Shown here in pieces: positions 27,689 through 36,220 of a DNA stretch of 64,000 nucleotides. The first letter of the stretch is position 1, and every line of letters starts with the position of its first letter. The stretch comes from Neolewinella marina (lineage in GTDB: Bacteria > Bacteroidota > Bacteroidia > Chitinophagales > Saprospiraceae). The notes beneath the pieces are model-generated. The model searched no databases and was not told the DNA's origin. It was given only the letters and a program-made list of their open reading frames with translations. The stretch lies in the NCBI RefSeq assembly GCF_002631205.1, contig NZ_PDLO01000001.1, forward strand, positions 372,001 through 436,000, read 5' to 3'. The position numbers and the translations under genes are program-made.

Positions 27689-30600
27689 CTAGTGTACCAG
27701 CAGCCGTTCAACGAAGATCAGTGCACCGCTCCCGTGCCGTAACGTAAGGAAGTAGGTGCCCGCGGGAAGCGCTTCCGTGGGCAGCGACAGGCGCTGACTG
27801 CCCGCCGCCATTTCCAGCTTCCGTCGGCCGCTGACGTGTCCAAGGGTATTGTGAATGGTCAGTTCCGCCGCGAAGGCTTCCCGGGTAACCAACTCTACCG
27901 TGAGGGCCTGACCTGCGGTTACCGGATTGGGGAAGGTACGGGCGGCAAATCCGGCCGGCAGGTACTCCCTAATCCCCACCAGGTCTCCCCGGGTCAGGGT
28001 AACGGAAGCCCCCGGCCCCGCGCGGTGGTTGCTGCCGTCGCTGGCCAGCACCCGGTGATAGATGGTGACGGAATTGCCCACCGCTACTCCATTGGCGGCC
28101 AACAGGGTATCCACGGTGGCGAAATCGGTGGTGAAAAAAGTGTCGCGCCCGGTATTCTCCGCGAAAATGATGTTGTCAAAAGCCGGGTTGGTAGATACCT
28201 GCCAGATATACACTACGGTATCCCTGTCGGGATCGGTGGTGGTGGCGTAGGTAACGCGAAACTCCTGGTTGGCGGCACCGGAGAGCTCAACGTCGGCCCC
28301 GTCAGCGGGTTCCATGATGTTGGAAGCCGCAGGGGGACGGTTGAGTTCCGCCAGGATTTGGCCCCGGGCCTCTCCACTCGGCACCTCGGTGGTGTGGATG
28401 TTGGCGTACCACCGGCCGTGCCGCAGTTGTTCCACCTGCCCCTCCGTCAGCTGGAAGGTATTGTCGGCTACGGTGAAGGTTGCTCCCTTCAGGTCATCGG
28501 CCGCCGTAGCGTTGATGGGGATGACCACTCCCCCGTTCTGGCCGGCGCCCCCCAGGTGGAGGTGGGCCCCGCCCCCGATGGAGGCGTCGAAATCGCCGTC
28601 GAGGTTCGTTACGCTGCCGGAGAGCCGCAGGGTGCTGTCTACCAGTTCCAGCTTAAGCCCGCCCTGGGCCGTGGAGGCAACGTAGACCGCTTCATTGAGG
28701 CCTGAGAAAGTAGTGTGGAAGTAATTCTGGGCCAGGGGCAGAAGTTGCCCGCGGATGGCCCCGCCGGGGTGGTCCGCGGTATGCACGTTGGCGTACACCC
28801 GGCGGTCGCGGAGGGCCGCGTACTGAGCCGCCGTCAGCTGAATGCGGTTGCTGTCGGCCTCTATGGTACCCGCGCGGTCACCGTCGGCAATCTCCGTGTT
28901 GAGCCCGGAGACGATGCCACCGTTGCTGCCGGCCAGGGCCTGGTGGAGGTGCATGCCACCGCCGATGTTGGCGGCGTAATCGCTATCCAGATTCTGAAAG
29001 GAGCCCACGGCTACCACCGAGCTGTCCCTCACCTCCAGGGCCACCATGCCCGTTGCGGAAGTAGGCACGCCCTGGGGTTCACTGGCGCCGGAGAGCGGGG
29101 CGAGAAAGTAGGATTCCGCTTCGGCCAGCACACTGCCCCGGATTTCGCCGCCGGGGTAGTCCAGGGAATGGACATTGACGTAGAAGAAGCGATCGGTCAG
29201 GGAATCGGTCCGCCCGCCGGTCAGGGCAAAATGATTATCGCCCGGCAGGTAACGCCCACGGGTCATACCGTCGTCCTGGGTCGCGGTGAGGGGGTAAACG
29301 ACTGGTCCGCTCTGTCCGGGGTAACCGGCGTGGAGGTGGGAACCGCCCGCGATGGCCGTGTTCAGGTCACTTCCCAGCCCCTGGAAACTGCCGGTGGCGA
29401 TCATCCGGTGGCCCGACCACTCCACCTTTACCATGCCCCGACCGCTGGTAGTCACGGCGGGAATCTCCTGGTTGCCATTGAGAAAGGCGGTGAATACGGC
29501 CTGGCTTTCGGGCAGCAGCTGTCCACGGATCTCACCGGAAGGATTCAGTGTAGCATGGATGTTCACGTACATGCCGCGGTCGATCAACCGCTGACGCTCA
29601 TCGTCGGTGAGGGTGAAGGCATTGACACCGGGGGCGAAGCTGCCCCCGCGGAGATCAGTAGTGGGCAATGGATCCAGGGGGAACAGCACCGCGCCATTCT
29701 CCCCCGCCCAGCCGGCGTGCACGTGGGCCCCGCCCGCGATGGCTACCGCCAGCGGGGATTCCAGGCCCGCGAAGGACCCGATCATCCGCAGGGTGTTTCC
29801 CGCCAGGTGGCCGAGCACCTGTCCGGAAGCATCGGTGGTAACCGGAGGCCATTCGTTCGCCCCCGCCAGGTGGGCCCTGAACAGGACGTCGGCCCGGGGG
29901 AGTACCTGTCCGCGGATTTCTCCTGAGCGGTAGGCCCCACTGTGGACGTTGGCGTAGAGGTCGCCCTCCCGCAGGGCGAACAGGTCATCAAGGGTGGGGC
30001 TGAACGTATTGTGGGCGCCGTGGAAGATGCCCCCGCGGCGGTCTGCATCCAGGGTAGCGGTCAGGGGGAAACTCACCGGCCCGTTGCGACCCGGCTTTCC
30101 GATGTGGAGGTGGGCTCCGCCCGCCAGGTCGGTGGCCAGGGTGTCGGTCAGGTTGTCGAAGGAGCCCGTCACGGTGAGGGTATTGTCACCTGCGTCATAG
30201 ACCAGCAGCACCGCCCCCTGGGCGGCGGTGGTGACGGCGGGCACCTCGTTGCTGCCCAGCAGGTTGGCGTAGTACACATCGCTGCCGGCGGGTGCCACGA
30301 TGCCCCGCAGTTCTCCCGAGGGGTAGTTGCGCGAGTGGATGTTGACGTACGCCCCGCCCAAGTCAACGCCGGCGAAGCGCTCGGCGGGCAGCACGATAGT
30401 GTTCTCGTCTTCACGGATCGCGCCGGAGAGAGAATCCGCTTCCAGGTCAACCACCAGGGGCAGCACTACCCCGCCGTTGCGTCCCGGATAGGCCAGGTGG
30501 AGGTGGGCACCTCCACCGATCTCGGTGGCCATGGGTGAGCTGAGGTTTTCGAAGGAGCCGCTGACGGTGATCCTTACCTCATCGCCTTCCAGTTCTTCAA

Positions 30601-30760
30601 AGGTGACGTCCACCGTACCGGTAGCGGCGGTTGCCACGGGTAGCACCTCCTGCTGTCCACTCAACCGTGCCGTGCCGGAAGGTGGGAGCTGGGCGAAGGC
30701 CGTGGCCGAAAAAAGGAAGAGAAGCCCCAGGAGGAGCGGGTATTGGGTAGGCGTGCGCAT
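27689..30760 (-). CDS. secreted protein with six CHRD repeats and a type IX secretion sorting domain
   Basis: Start 30760 (MRTPTQYPLLLGLLFLFSATAFAQ) gives a clean signal peptide. Six CHRD domains of about 125 residues follow in tandem (about 24-780). Each has a GGxHxH motif (GGGAHLHLA, GGAHLHIGK, GGAHVHAG, GGSHLHAG, GGGMHLHQ, GGGAHLHLG) and an end such as NxHSxxYPSGELRG. A fibronectin-like domain (about 790-930) is followed by a type A T9SS sorting domain starting at ARTFPNPVTAG and ending with a Lys/Arg-poor beta strand. The protein is expected to be anchored on the cell surface or secreted. CHRD domains occur in chordin and in bacterial surface proteins; their ligand is unknown. Confidence 0.92.
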   Translation of the reverse strand: MRTPTQYPLLLGLLFLFSATAFAQLPPSGTARLSGQQEVLPVATAATGTVDVTFEELEGDEVRITVSGSFENLSSPMATEIGGGAHLHLAYPGRNGGVVLPLVVDLEADSLSGAIREDENTIVLPAERFAGVDLGGAYVNIHSRNYPSGELRGIVAPAGSDVYYANLLGSNEVPAVTTAAQGAVLLVYDAGDNTLTVTGSFDNLTDTLATDLAGGAHLHIGKPGRNGPVSFPLTATLDADRRGGIFHGAHNTFSPTLDDLFALREGDLYANVHSGAYRSGEIRGQVLPRADVLFRAHLAGANEWPPVTTDASGQVLGHLAGNTLRMIGSFAGLESPLAVAIAGGAHVHAGWAGENGAVLFPLDPLPTTDLRGGSFAPGVNAFTLTDDERQRLIDRGMYVNIHATLNPSGEIRGQLLPESQAVFTAFLNGNQEIPAVTTSGRGMVKVEWSGHRMIATGSFQGLGSDLNTAIAGGSHLHAGYPGQSGPVVYPLTATQDDGMTRGRYLPGDNHFALTGGRTDSLTDRFFYVNVHSLDYPGGEIRGSVLAEAESYFLAPLSGASEPQGVPTSATGMVALEVRDSSVVAVGSFQNLDSDYAANIGGGMHLHQALAGSNGGIVSGLNTEIADGDRAGTIEADSNRIQLTAAQYAALRDRRVYANVHTADHPGGAIRGQLLPLAQNYFHTTFSGLNEAVYVASTAQGGLKLELVDSTLRLSGSVTNLDGDFDASIGGGAHLHLGGAGQNGGVVIPINATAADDLKGATFTVADNTFQLTEGQVEQLRHGRWYANIHTTEVPSGEARGQILAELNRPPAASNIMEPADGADVELSGAANQEFRVTYATTTDPDRDTVVYIWQVSTNPAFDNIIFAENTGRDTFFTTDFATVDTLLAANGVAVGNSVTIYHRVLASDGSNHRAGPGASVTLTRGDLVGIREYLPAGFAARTFPNPVTAGQALTVELVTREAFAAELTIHNTLGHVSGRRKLEMAAGSQRLSLPTEALPAGTYFLTLRHGSGALIFVERLLVH

Positions 30761-30786
30761 AGTGTGGAGGTTTGATGTACTCCAAC

Positions 30787-30794
30787 TAAAGTTA
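30787..30794 (-). promoter_or_regulatory. possible -7 box of the CHRD gene
   Basis: TAACTTTA on the minus strand, 26 nt before the ATG at 30760, differs from TAnnTTTG by one base. No TTG at the expected distance upstream. Confidence 0.35.
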
Positions 30795-30846
30795 CGCCCT
30801 GGCAATCAGACTTTTCGGCCCTGATGTATGCGTCGATATTTTCGCC

Positions 30847-31833
30847 TCACCGAAAGTTCAGGGCACGGGTGTGCCGCCCCTCCCGCAGGCTGTCCAGGCT
30901 GGCGGCATCCAGCTGTATCCCGGGCCGTCGGTCGGTGGTCCGACTGCTCACCACTCCTTCTCCTTTGACGACGTTGGAGTAGCGCGGACGGGCCTGGGCG
31001 CCGGTCAGGCCGGCGTTGGCGTCGGAAAGGGTCAGCAAGGTCCCCAGTTCGGGGCCCACCGCCGTTACCCTCAGGTCAAATGCCGTGAGCTGCCGGCTGA
31101 CTCCGGTGGTAGGCTCGAAGGAGGCCCCCAGGAAACGGTAGACCGCCTCGTTGTCCAGCTCCAGGCTGACCAGTTCGCCCGACCGGCCGGCACCGCCGGG
31201 GCGGTAGTCCGTGGTTGCGTCGTAAACTAGCTCAACGGTACGGTCGCGGGAGGGGTCGCCGACATAGTGCTCATCTACCGAAAACAGCAACTGAACGGCA
31301 AACACCGTCGCCTCCGGCGGGGCGTTCCAGGAAACGATGACCGGACGACGGTAGTCGTCGAGGCGGGCCGTAGTGCTCGGGCGGAGGATACGGAGCGGCT
31401 CCAGCAGCCGGGTGGTCGCCAGGGCATCGTCCGCATCAGGGCGGGCTACGCGGACCTCGACGGACTGGCCGGCCTGCAGGCGCAGTTCTTCGTCCGATAC
31501 CCGGTACAGAATATTCGGAGTGGTGGCGAACGGCCCCGTGGCGCGGGGCAGGTCGAGTGCATTGCCGTTTACCCTGTCCATTTCCACCGTTACTCCGGTA
31601 CCCAGGTTGGTCAGCGATACCGTGGCAGCGTCGGGGCCGTAGTAGAGTTGTCCGGGGTCGGCGGCCGCGACATCCGCGTCGGGTACCGCCCGCTCCACCC
31701 GCACGAAATGGACCTCCCCGGCGGCGTCCAGGAAGCCGTACACGACGGGCACGTCCGCCAGATCGGCCTGGAGGCTGAAATCGTTGCGGCAGGAGACCAA
31801 CAACAAGGGAAGGAAGAGCAGTAGCAAGCGCAT
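30847..31833 (-). CDS. DUF4249-like lipoprotein
   Basis: The 328-residue protein begins MRLLLLFLPLLLVSC, a lipoprotein signal with the Cys at 15. The body is beta-rich, starting with a VVYGFLDAAGEVHFVRVER strand pair and ending with YSNVVKGEGVVSSRTT, which resembles the C-terminal NxxGGxGxF part of DUF4249 proteins. Those are outer-membrane lipoproteins often found with TonB-dependent receptors, but no receptor is next to this one. It follows uvrC by 15 nt on the same strand. The family call is tentative. Confidence 0.75.
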   Translation of the reverse strand: MRLLLLFLPLLLVSCRNDFSLQADLADVPVVYGFLDAAGEVHFVRVERAVPDADVAAADPGQLYYGPDAATVSLTNLGTGVTVEMDRVNGNALDLPRATGPFATTPNILYRVSDEELRLQAGQSVEVRVARPDADDALATTRLLEPLRILRPSTTARLDDYRRPVIVSWNAPPEATVFAVQLLFSVDEHYVGDPSRDRTVELVYDATTDYRPGGAGRSGELVSLELDNEAVYRFLGASFEPTTGVSRQLTAFDLRVTAVGPELGTLLTLSDANAGLTGAQARPRYSNVVKGEGVVSSRTTDRRPGIQLDAASLDSLREGRHTRALNFR

Positions 31834-31848
31834 GCCTAAAGGTAGCCG

Positions 31849-33687
31849 TTAGCCGCGATCGCGGGGCACCTCTCCGCCGGCCACCTCCTGGCGGCGGAAA
31901 TACTCCAACACCTTTTTGGCCGTACTCAGGTTGGTCACCTCGGCGATCTCACTGGCCAGGGCGTTCTTCACCTTCTTGGTGCTGCCGAAGTGGGCGATGA
32001 GCTTCTGAACGGTCTTCTCCCCCACCCCGGGAATGTTCAGCAGCTCGGTTTGTATCATCCCCTTGCTGCGCTTGTTGCGGTGGTGGCGCAGTGAGAAGCG
32101 GTGGGCCTCGTCACGCGCCTGCTGGATCAGCCGGAGGCTTTCGGATTTTTTATTGATGTGCAGGGGAACGGGGTCGTCCGGAAAGTAGATCTCCTCCAGC
32201 CGTTTGGCGATGCCCACCACGGTCATCTTGCCGCGCAGACCGAGCAGGTCGATGCTCTCCATGGCGTGGCTGAGCTGCCCCTTGCCCCCGTCGATGATGA
32301 CCAGCTGGGGCAGGGGTTCCCCCTCATCCATCAGGCGGCGGTAGCGCCGGTGGACGACCTCCTTCATACTGGCGAAGTCGTCCGGGCCCACCACCGTCTT
32401 GATGTTGTAGTGGCGGTAGTCCTTCTTGCTGGGCTTGGCGTTTTTGAAGACCACGCAGGCGCTGGCCGGGTTGCTGCCCTGGATGTTGGAGTTGTCGAAG
32501 CATTCCAGGTGCATGGGCAGCTCGTCCATCTGGAGGTCGGACTGCAGCTGGCGCAGGATCCGTTCGGCGGGCGTCTGCCGGTTGGCGTGGCTGATGCGCT
32601 GCTTCTTGCGCTGCAGCAGCATGTACTTGGCGTTTTTCTCGCTCAGCTCCAGCAGCTTTTTCTTGTCGCCGATCTTCGGCACGGTCACCGAGGCGTCCAC
32701 CCCCGCCAGTTCCATTTCCTCGGCCAGGATGATTTCCGGCGCGACGCTGTTGAAGCGGTCCCTCAGTTCCGGAATCGCGTAGCTGAGCAGGCTTTCCCGG
32801 TCGTCGTCCAGATTCATCTCGATCTCCTGGGTGTGGGTATGGATGACGGCCCCGTTGACGATCTTGATGTAGTTCAGGTAAGCCTCCTTCTCGTCGGTGG
32901 CCAGGCCGAAGACGTCGATGTCGCGCAGGCTTGTGCTTACGATGGTCGACTTGCTCTGGTACTTCTCGAAGGCCTTCAGCTTGTCGGCAATCTGCTGGGC
33001 GCGTTCGAACTCCAGGTTCTCGGCCAGTTCCTCCATTTCGGCCTGGAAGTGGCGCTTCACCTCGACGAAATTGCCCTTGAGGATATTCTTGACCTGTTCG
33101 ATCTTTTCATTGTAGGACTCCTCCGATTCCTCGCCCACGCAGGGCCCTTCGCAGTTCTTGATGTGGTACTCTAGGCAGACCTTGAACTTGCCGGCGGCAA
33201 TATTCTCGGGGCTCAGGTTCAGGTTGCAGGTCCGCAGGGGGAAGAGCGTCTTGACCAGATCGAGGATGATCTTCAGCCGCCCCTTGCTGGTGTAGGGCCC
33301 GAAGTAGTAGCTGCCGTCGCGCCATACCTGGCGGGTGATGAATACCCGCGGGAAGCGCTCGTTCTTGATGCAGATGTAGCTGTAGCTCTTGTCGTCCTTC
33401 AGGTTGACGTTGTAGCGCGGCTGGTGGGTCTTGATCAGGGCATTCTCGAGCAGCAGGGCGTCGGCCTCCGATTCCACGATGGTGAACTCCAGGCGGGCAG
33501 CGTTCTTCACCATTACCCGGGTGCGGTTGGGGCGGTCCTTGCGGTCGCCGAAGTAGCTGGCCACCCGGTTGCGCAGCACCTTCGCCTTGCCCACGTAGAG
33601 GATGGTATCGTCGGGACCGATGAAGCGGTATACCCCAGGTTGGCGGGGTACGGTATCGGAGATGCGTTTAAAATCTTCCGTCGTCAT
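31849..33687 (-). CDS. uvrC: excinuclease ABC subunit C
   Basis: The 612-residue protein has the N-terminal GIY-YIG nuclease domain (PGVYRFIG ... ILYVGKAKVLRNR, about 17-40), a cysteine cluster (CLEYHIKNCEGPC, about 170-182), a UVR domain (LEFERAQQIADKLKAFE, about 220), the C-terminal RNase H-like nuclease domain with HLECFDNSNIQGSNPASACV and IDGGKGQL, and a helix-hairpin-helix end (LLNIPGVGEKTVQKLI). UvrC makes both incisions in nucleotide excision repair. Its length and domains are complete. Confidence 0.97.
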   Translation of the reverse strand: MTTEDFKRISDTVPRQPGVYRFIGPDDTILYVGKAKVLRNRVASYFGDRKDRPNRTRVMVKNAARLEFTIVESEADALLLENALIKTHQPRYNVNLKDDKSYSYICIKNERFPRVFITRQVWRDGSYYFGPYTSKGRLKIILDLVKTLFPLRTCNLNLSPENIAAGKFKVCLEYHIKNCEGPCVGEESEESYNEKIEQVKNILKGNFVEVKRHFQAEMEELAENLEFERAQQIADKLKAFEKYQSKSTIVSTSLRDIDVFGLATDEKEAYLNYIKIVNGAVIHTHTQEIEMNLDDDRESLLSYAIPELRDRFNSVAPEIILAEEMELAGVDASVTVPKIGDKKKLLELSEKNAKYMLLQRKKQRISHANRQTPAERILRQLQSDLQMDELPMHLECFDNSNIQGSNPASACVVFKNAKPSKKDYRHYNIKTVVGPDDFASMKEVVHRRYRRLMDEGEPLPQLVIIDGGKGQLSHAMESIDLLGLRGKMTVVGIAKRLEEIYFPDDPVPLHINKKSESLRLIQQARDEAHRFSLRHHRNKRSKGMIQTELLNIPGVGEKTVQKLIAHFGSTKKVKNALASEIAEVTNLSTAKKVLEYFRRQEVAGGEVPRDRG

Positions 33688-33760
33688 GGCTTGAATAACG
33701 GCGGGAGCCCGGATTCGTTGGATCGGCCAAACGATAATTTGGGCGGCGGCGCGCGGGTGC

Positions 33761-33889
33761 CTATTCCTCCCGCAAGAGCGTGTAGAAGTAGCGGATGATC
33801 AGCAGGACCACCACCACGATGGCCGCGAACACGGCCCAGGCCACGGGGGTGTAGCCGCCGAGAATCTGGGGAATGGCAAGAAAGGGCAT
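33761..33889 (-). CDS. 42-residue single-helix membrane peptide
   Basis: The frame starts at ATG 33889 and stops at TAG 33761-33763. The product starts MPFLAIPQILGGYTPVAWAV and continues with a strongly hydrophobic helix (about residues 17-32) and a basic-aromatic end IIRYFYTLLREE. Hydrophobicity, a charged cytoplasmic tail and a complete frame in a GC-rich genome argue for a real gene. It lies alone between uvrC and the divergent VOC gene. Function is unknown. It could be a regulator of a membrane complex or a small toxin-like peptide, but nothing in the sequence shows either. Confidence 0.6.
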   Translation of the reverse strand: MPFLAIPQILGGYTPVAWAVFAAIVVVVLLIIRYFYTLLREE

Positions 33890-33962
33890 GGAGGCGTACT
33901 TTGGAGGACTAACAACCCACCCCGGCGGAAAGGTTGCGGGCCGGGGCCAAGCCCCGATGACT

Positions 33963-33970
33963 TATCTTGT
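33963..33970 (+). promoter_or_regulatory. possible -7 box of the VOC gene
   Basis: TATCTTGT, two bases away from TAnnTTTG, is 34 nt before the ATG at 34005. No well-placed -33 TTG. Confidence 0.35.
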
Positions 33971-34004
33971 ACAGGGCATCCCGTCCCGCCAAATCCAACT
34001 TACC

Positions 34005-34421
34005 ATGGTATTCGAACACCTGGCCCTGAACGTTCCCGACCCCGTAGCCGTAGCCCGCTGGTACGTGTCCCACCTCGATGCCCGTGTGCTTTCGCAGGGC
34101 GATGGGCCGGTGCACACCACTTTTTTGGCGGACAGTACCGGGCGGGTATTCCTGGAGGTCTACTACAATCCCCTCGGCGAGATCGATGATTTCGCCGAGC
34201 GCCACCCCCTCACCTTCCACTTTGCCCTGCAGACTTCCGACGCGGCGGGGTTACGGGACAGCCTTACGCTGGCCGGTGCCGAGGTGGTGGAGGAGATCTG
34301 TCCGGAACCCGGCACCCACCTGGTGATGCTGCGCGATCCCTTCGGCATCCCCCTTCAGTTGTGCCAGCGCCGGCGGCCCTACCCTACCGGGGTTGCCGCA
34401 GCAGTGCCGCCAGTTCGGTAA
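34005..34421 (+). CDS. VOC superfamily (glyoxalase-fold) protein
   Basis: Start 34005 (MVFEHLALNVPDPVAVARWY) matches the family N-terminus; the longer frame from 33873 is unsupported and overlaps the small membrane peptide on the other strand. The 138-residue protein is a single VOC unit: FEHLALNV with a metal-ligand His near the start, FLEVYYN with Glu, FHFALQ with His, and LVMLRDPFGIPLQLCQR at the end. It may be a lyase, isomerase or dioxygenase; the substrate cannot be told. Its last 38 nt overlap the 3' end of the convergent ankyrin gene. Confidence 0.85.
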   Translation: MVFEHLALNVPDPVAVARWYVSHLDARVLSQGDGPVHTTFLADSTGRVFLEVYYNPLGEIDDFAERHPLTFHFALQTSDAAGLRDSLTLAGAEVVEEICPEPGTHLVMLRDPFGIPLQLCQRRRPYPTGVAAAVPPVR

Positions 34422-34863
34422 GCCCCTGATTTTCGGCGTGGTCGGCAGCCGTTAATCCCCGGCCATCGCGAATGCCGGGATCGGCCCCGGCCTCGAGCAG
34501 CAGACGGGCCATGGCGGGCCGGTTGAAAGTGGCGGCGAAGATCAGCGCGGTAGCTCCACTGGGGTTGGTGGCCGAGGGGTTGGCCCCCTGTTCAATCAGG
34601 TAGCGGGCGATATCCTCGTTTCCTTTGAAACATACCCCCATCAGGGGCGTATTGCCGGCCCCGTCGCGTCCGTTAGGGTCGGCCCCCTCCTCGATCAGTG
34701 CCCGCGTCACCTCCATTTGCTGGAGGTAAGTGGCCAGTACCACCGGAGTGGAGCCGCGGGGGTCGCGTGCCTGTAGCAGCGAGGGGTCACGTTGAACCAT
34801 TTGGCGAACCCGGTCGGCCTCCCCGGCCCGGATGTGATTGAAAAGTGTTTCTGAGGGAGTCAT
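34384..34863 (-). CDS. ankyrin repeat protein
   Basis: The 159-residue protein consists of four to five ankyrin repeats of about 33 residues from near residue 10 to the end, with repeat signatures GSTPVVLATYL, GNTPLMGVCFKG, GATALIFAATFN and GLTAADHAENQ. There is no signal peptide, so it probably binds another cytoplasmic protein. The gene overlaps the convergent VOC gene by 38 nt at their 3' ends. Its start is 280 nt from the divergent paralogue gene at 35144. Confidence 0.88.
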   Translation of the reverse strand: MTPSETLFNHIRAGEADRVRQMVQRDPSLLQARDPRGSTPVVLATYLQQMEVTRALIEEGADPNGRDGAGNTPLMGVCFKGNEDIARYLIEQGANPSATNPSGATALIFAATFNRPAMARLLLEAGADPGIRDGRGLTAADHAENQGLTELAALLRQPR

Positions 34864-35106
34864 TAGTCAGGAGAACTGTGCAGTGGAGAAGACGGGCCCC
34901 TCCGGTATTTTGATGATACAGGGTGGAACGTATTTCCACCTTCCCGGTTGCCACCGCCCGGCATTTTGCTGCCATACGGCCTTCTCGATCAACTCAACAA
35001 GCTGGAATTCAGCCAACTACGCACTGCCCTGCCAGACCCACTCTGAATGACGGGAGCAGGCATTCCGGTCCCCCAAAATTTTTTCCACGCATTAGGAAAG
35101 TTCTTC

Positions 35107-35114
35107 TATCTTTA
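35107..35114 (+). promoter_or_regulatory. probable -7 box of the first paralogue gene
   Basis: TATCTTTA lies 29 nt before the ATG at 35144, one mismatch from TAnnTTTG. A TTTTTT run ends 22 nt upstream of it. The rest of the spacer 34864-35106 shows nothing else. Confidence 0.4.
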
Positions 35115-35143
35115 AGGCGCATTTGGTTTTTAGCGTTTCTCTC

Positions 35144-35653
35144 ATGAATACACCTACAATTGTGGCAACCACGTTGCCACCCGTTCCCGTTACCGGGAAC
35201 CGCTTCGTTTATTACGGAGTCTCTCTTCTCAAGGCCTACGGAAACAGCGAGCGGCACATCGTGCGCCGCCTGGCGGAGGATTACCTCCGGGTTGCCGAGC
35301 GCCACGCCGACAGCCGCCACTACGGCAACGCCATCCACCAGGCGAATACCGTCCTGGGGCTGCTGGAGCTGGAGCGCGGCCGGATCAACAAGGCCGAGGA
35401 ATACCTGGTCCGGGCCGCCGACACGCCGGGGTCGCCACAGTTGTCGGGCTTCGGCCCCAATATGCTGCTGGCATCCAAACTGCTGGAAGCCGGCCGCTCA
35501 CGAACCGTTCTCGAATACCTGAACCGCTGCGGCAAGCTCTGGAAGCTGAGCTTCGGCAAGCTTTGGCAGTGGAAAATGGCCATCCGTCTCGGGCGCCGGC
35601 CGGATTTCGGGGCCAATCTTACCCACCTGCTGGACTACAAGTCCTTCGGCTGA
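35144..35653 (+). CDS. TPR-like protein of unknown function, paralogue 1
   Basis: Start 35144 (MNTPTIVATTLPPV); the longer frame from 35123 would start close to the promoter box. The 169-residue protein is helical with TPR-like alternation (HYGNAIHQANTVLGLLELERGRINKAEEYLVRAADT) and ends in a strongly conserved block: TPGSPQLSGFGPNMLLA, CGKLWKLSFG, RRPDFGANLTHLLDYKSFG. The same blocks occur in the next gene. I recall similar PGSPQL...FGPNM...PDFGAN proteins as an unnamed family in several bacterial groups. The role is unknown and no signal peptide is present. Confidence 0.85.
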   Translation: MNTPTIVATTLPPVPVTGNRFVYYGVSLLKAYGNSERHIVRRLAEDYLRVAERHADSRHYGNAIHQANTVLGLLELERGRINKAEEYLVRAADTPGSPQLSGFGPNMLLASKLLEAGRSRTVLEYLNRCGKLWKLSFGKLWQWKMAIRLGRRPDFGANLTHLLDYKSFG

Positions 35654-35758
35654 CCGCCACCCGCTAAAGGGCAGGCCCAAACTATTGTATGGGCAGCCAC
35701 TAACCGACCAGGGTAATCTACTGTTATTCAGACAGATTAGTCACCTAAACACCCCCCC

Positions 35759-36220
35759 ATGGAAACCGACTTCGTCCAGCTAGGACGGGGGCTGCTCGTC
35801 GCATATGCCCGTCACGATTACCCCGCGGTGGGTGGCCTCGCCCGCCAGTACCTTTCCGCCGCGGAACACCACCGCCACAGCGCCTACTACGGCACCGCGG
35901 TGCACCAGGCCAATACCTTGCTCGGCCTGATGGAACTTCGGGAAGGGCGGCCTGACCGCGCCGCCGATTACCTGCTCGCTTCGGCCCGTACACCGGGTTC
36001 TCCCCAGCTGACCTTCCTGGGGCCAAGCATGCTGCTGGCCGAAAGCCTGTTGGCCGCCGGGCAATCCTCGGCGGTGATCCACTACCTGCAGGAATGCCGT
36101 AAGCTCTGGAAGCTCAGCTTCGGCACCCTCGGCAAATGGCGGCGGCAGATCGCCCGCGGCCGCGTACCCGATTTCGGGGCCAACCTCTCCTACCTCATCG
36201 ACTACAAGACCTTTGGCTAG
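35759..36220 (+). CDS. TPR-like protein of unknown function, paralogue 2
   Basis: The 153-residue protein repeats the layout of its neighbour: TAVHQANTLLGLMELREGR, RTPGSPQLTFLGPSMLLAE, CRKLWKLSFGTLGKW and RVPDFGANLSYLIDYKTFG. The shared C-terminal half is over half identical, the N-terminus is divergent and shorter. A 105-nt spacer with no obvious promoter separates the two. Its stop overlaps the convergent methyltransferase stop in a CTAG that serves both strands. Tandem duplication is the simplest origin. Confidence 0.85.
   Translation: METDFVQLGRGLLVAYARHDYPAVGGLARQYLSAAEHHRHSAYYGTAVHQANTLLGLMELREGRPDRAADYLLASARTPGSPQLTFLGPSMLLAESLLAAGQSSAVIHYLQECRKLWKLSFGTLGKWRRQIARGRVPDFGANLSYLIDYKTFG

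Noticed and set aside
36217-36220. Shared CTAG stop codons of two convergent genes as a regulatory site
   Set aside because: CTAG reads TAG on both strands; the overlap is a compact convergent arrangement and nothing suggests more.
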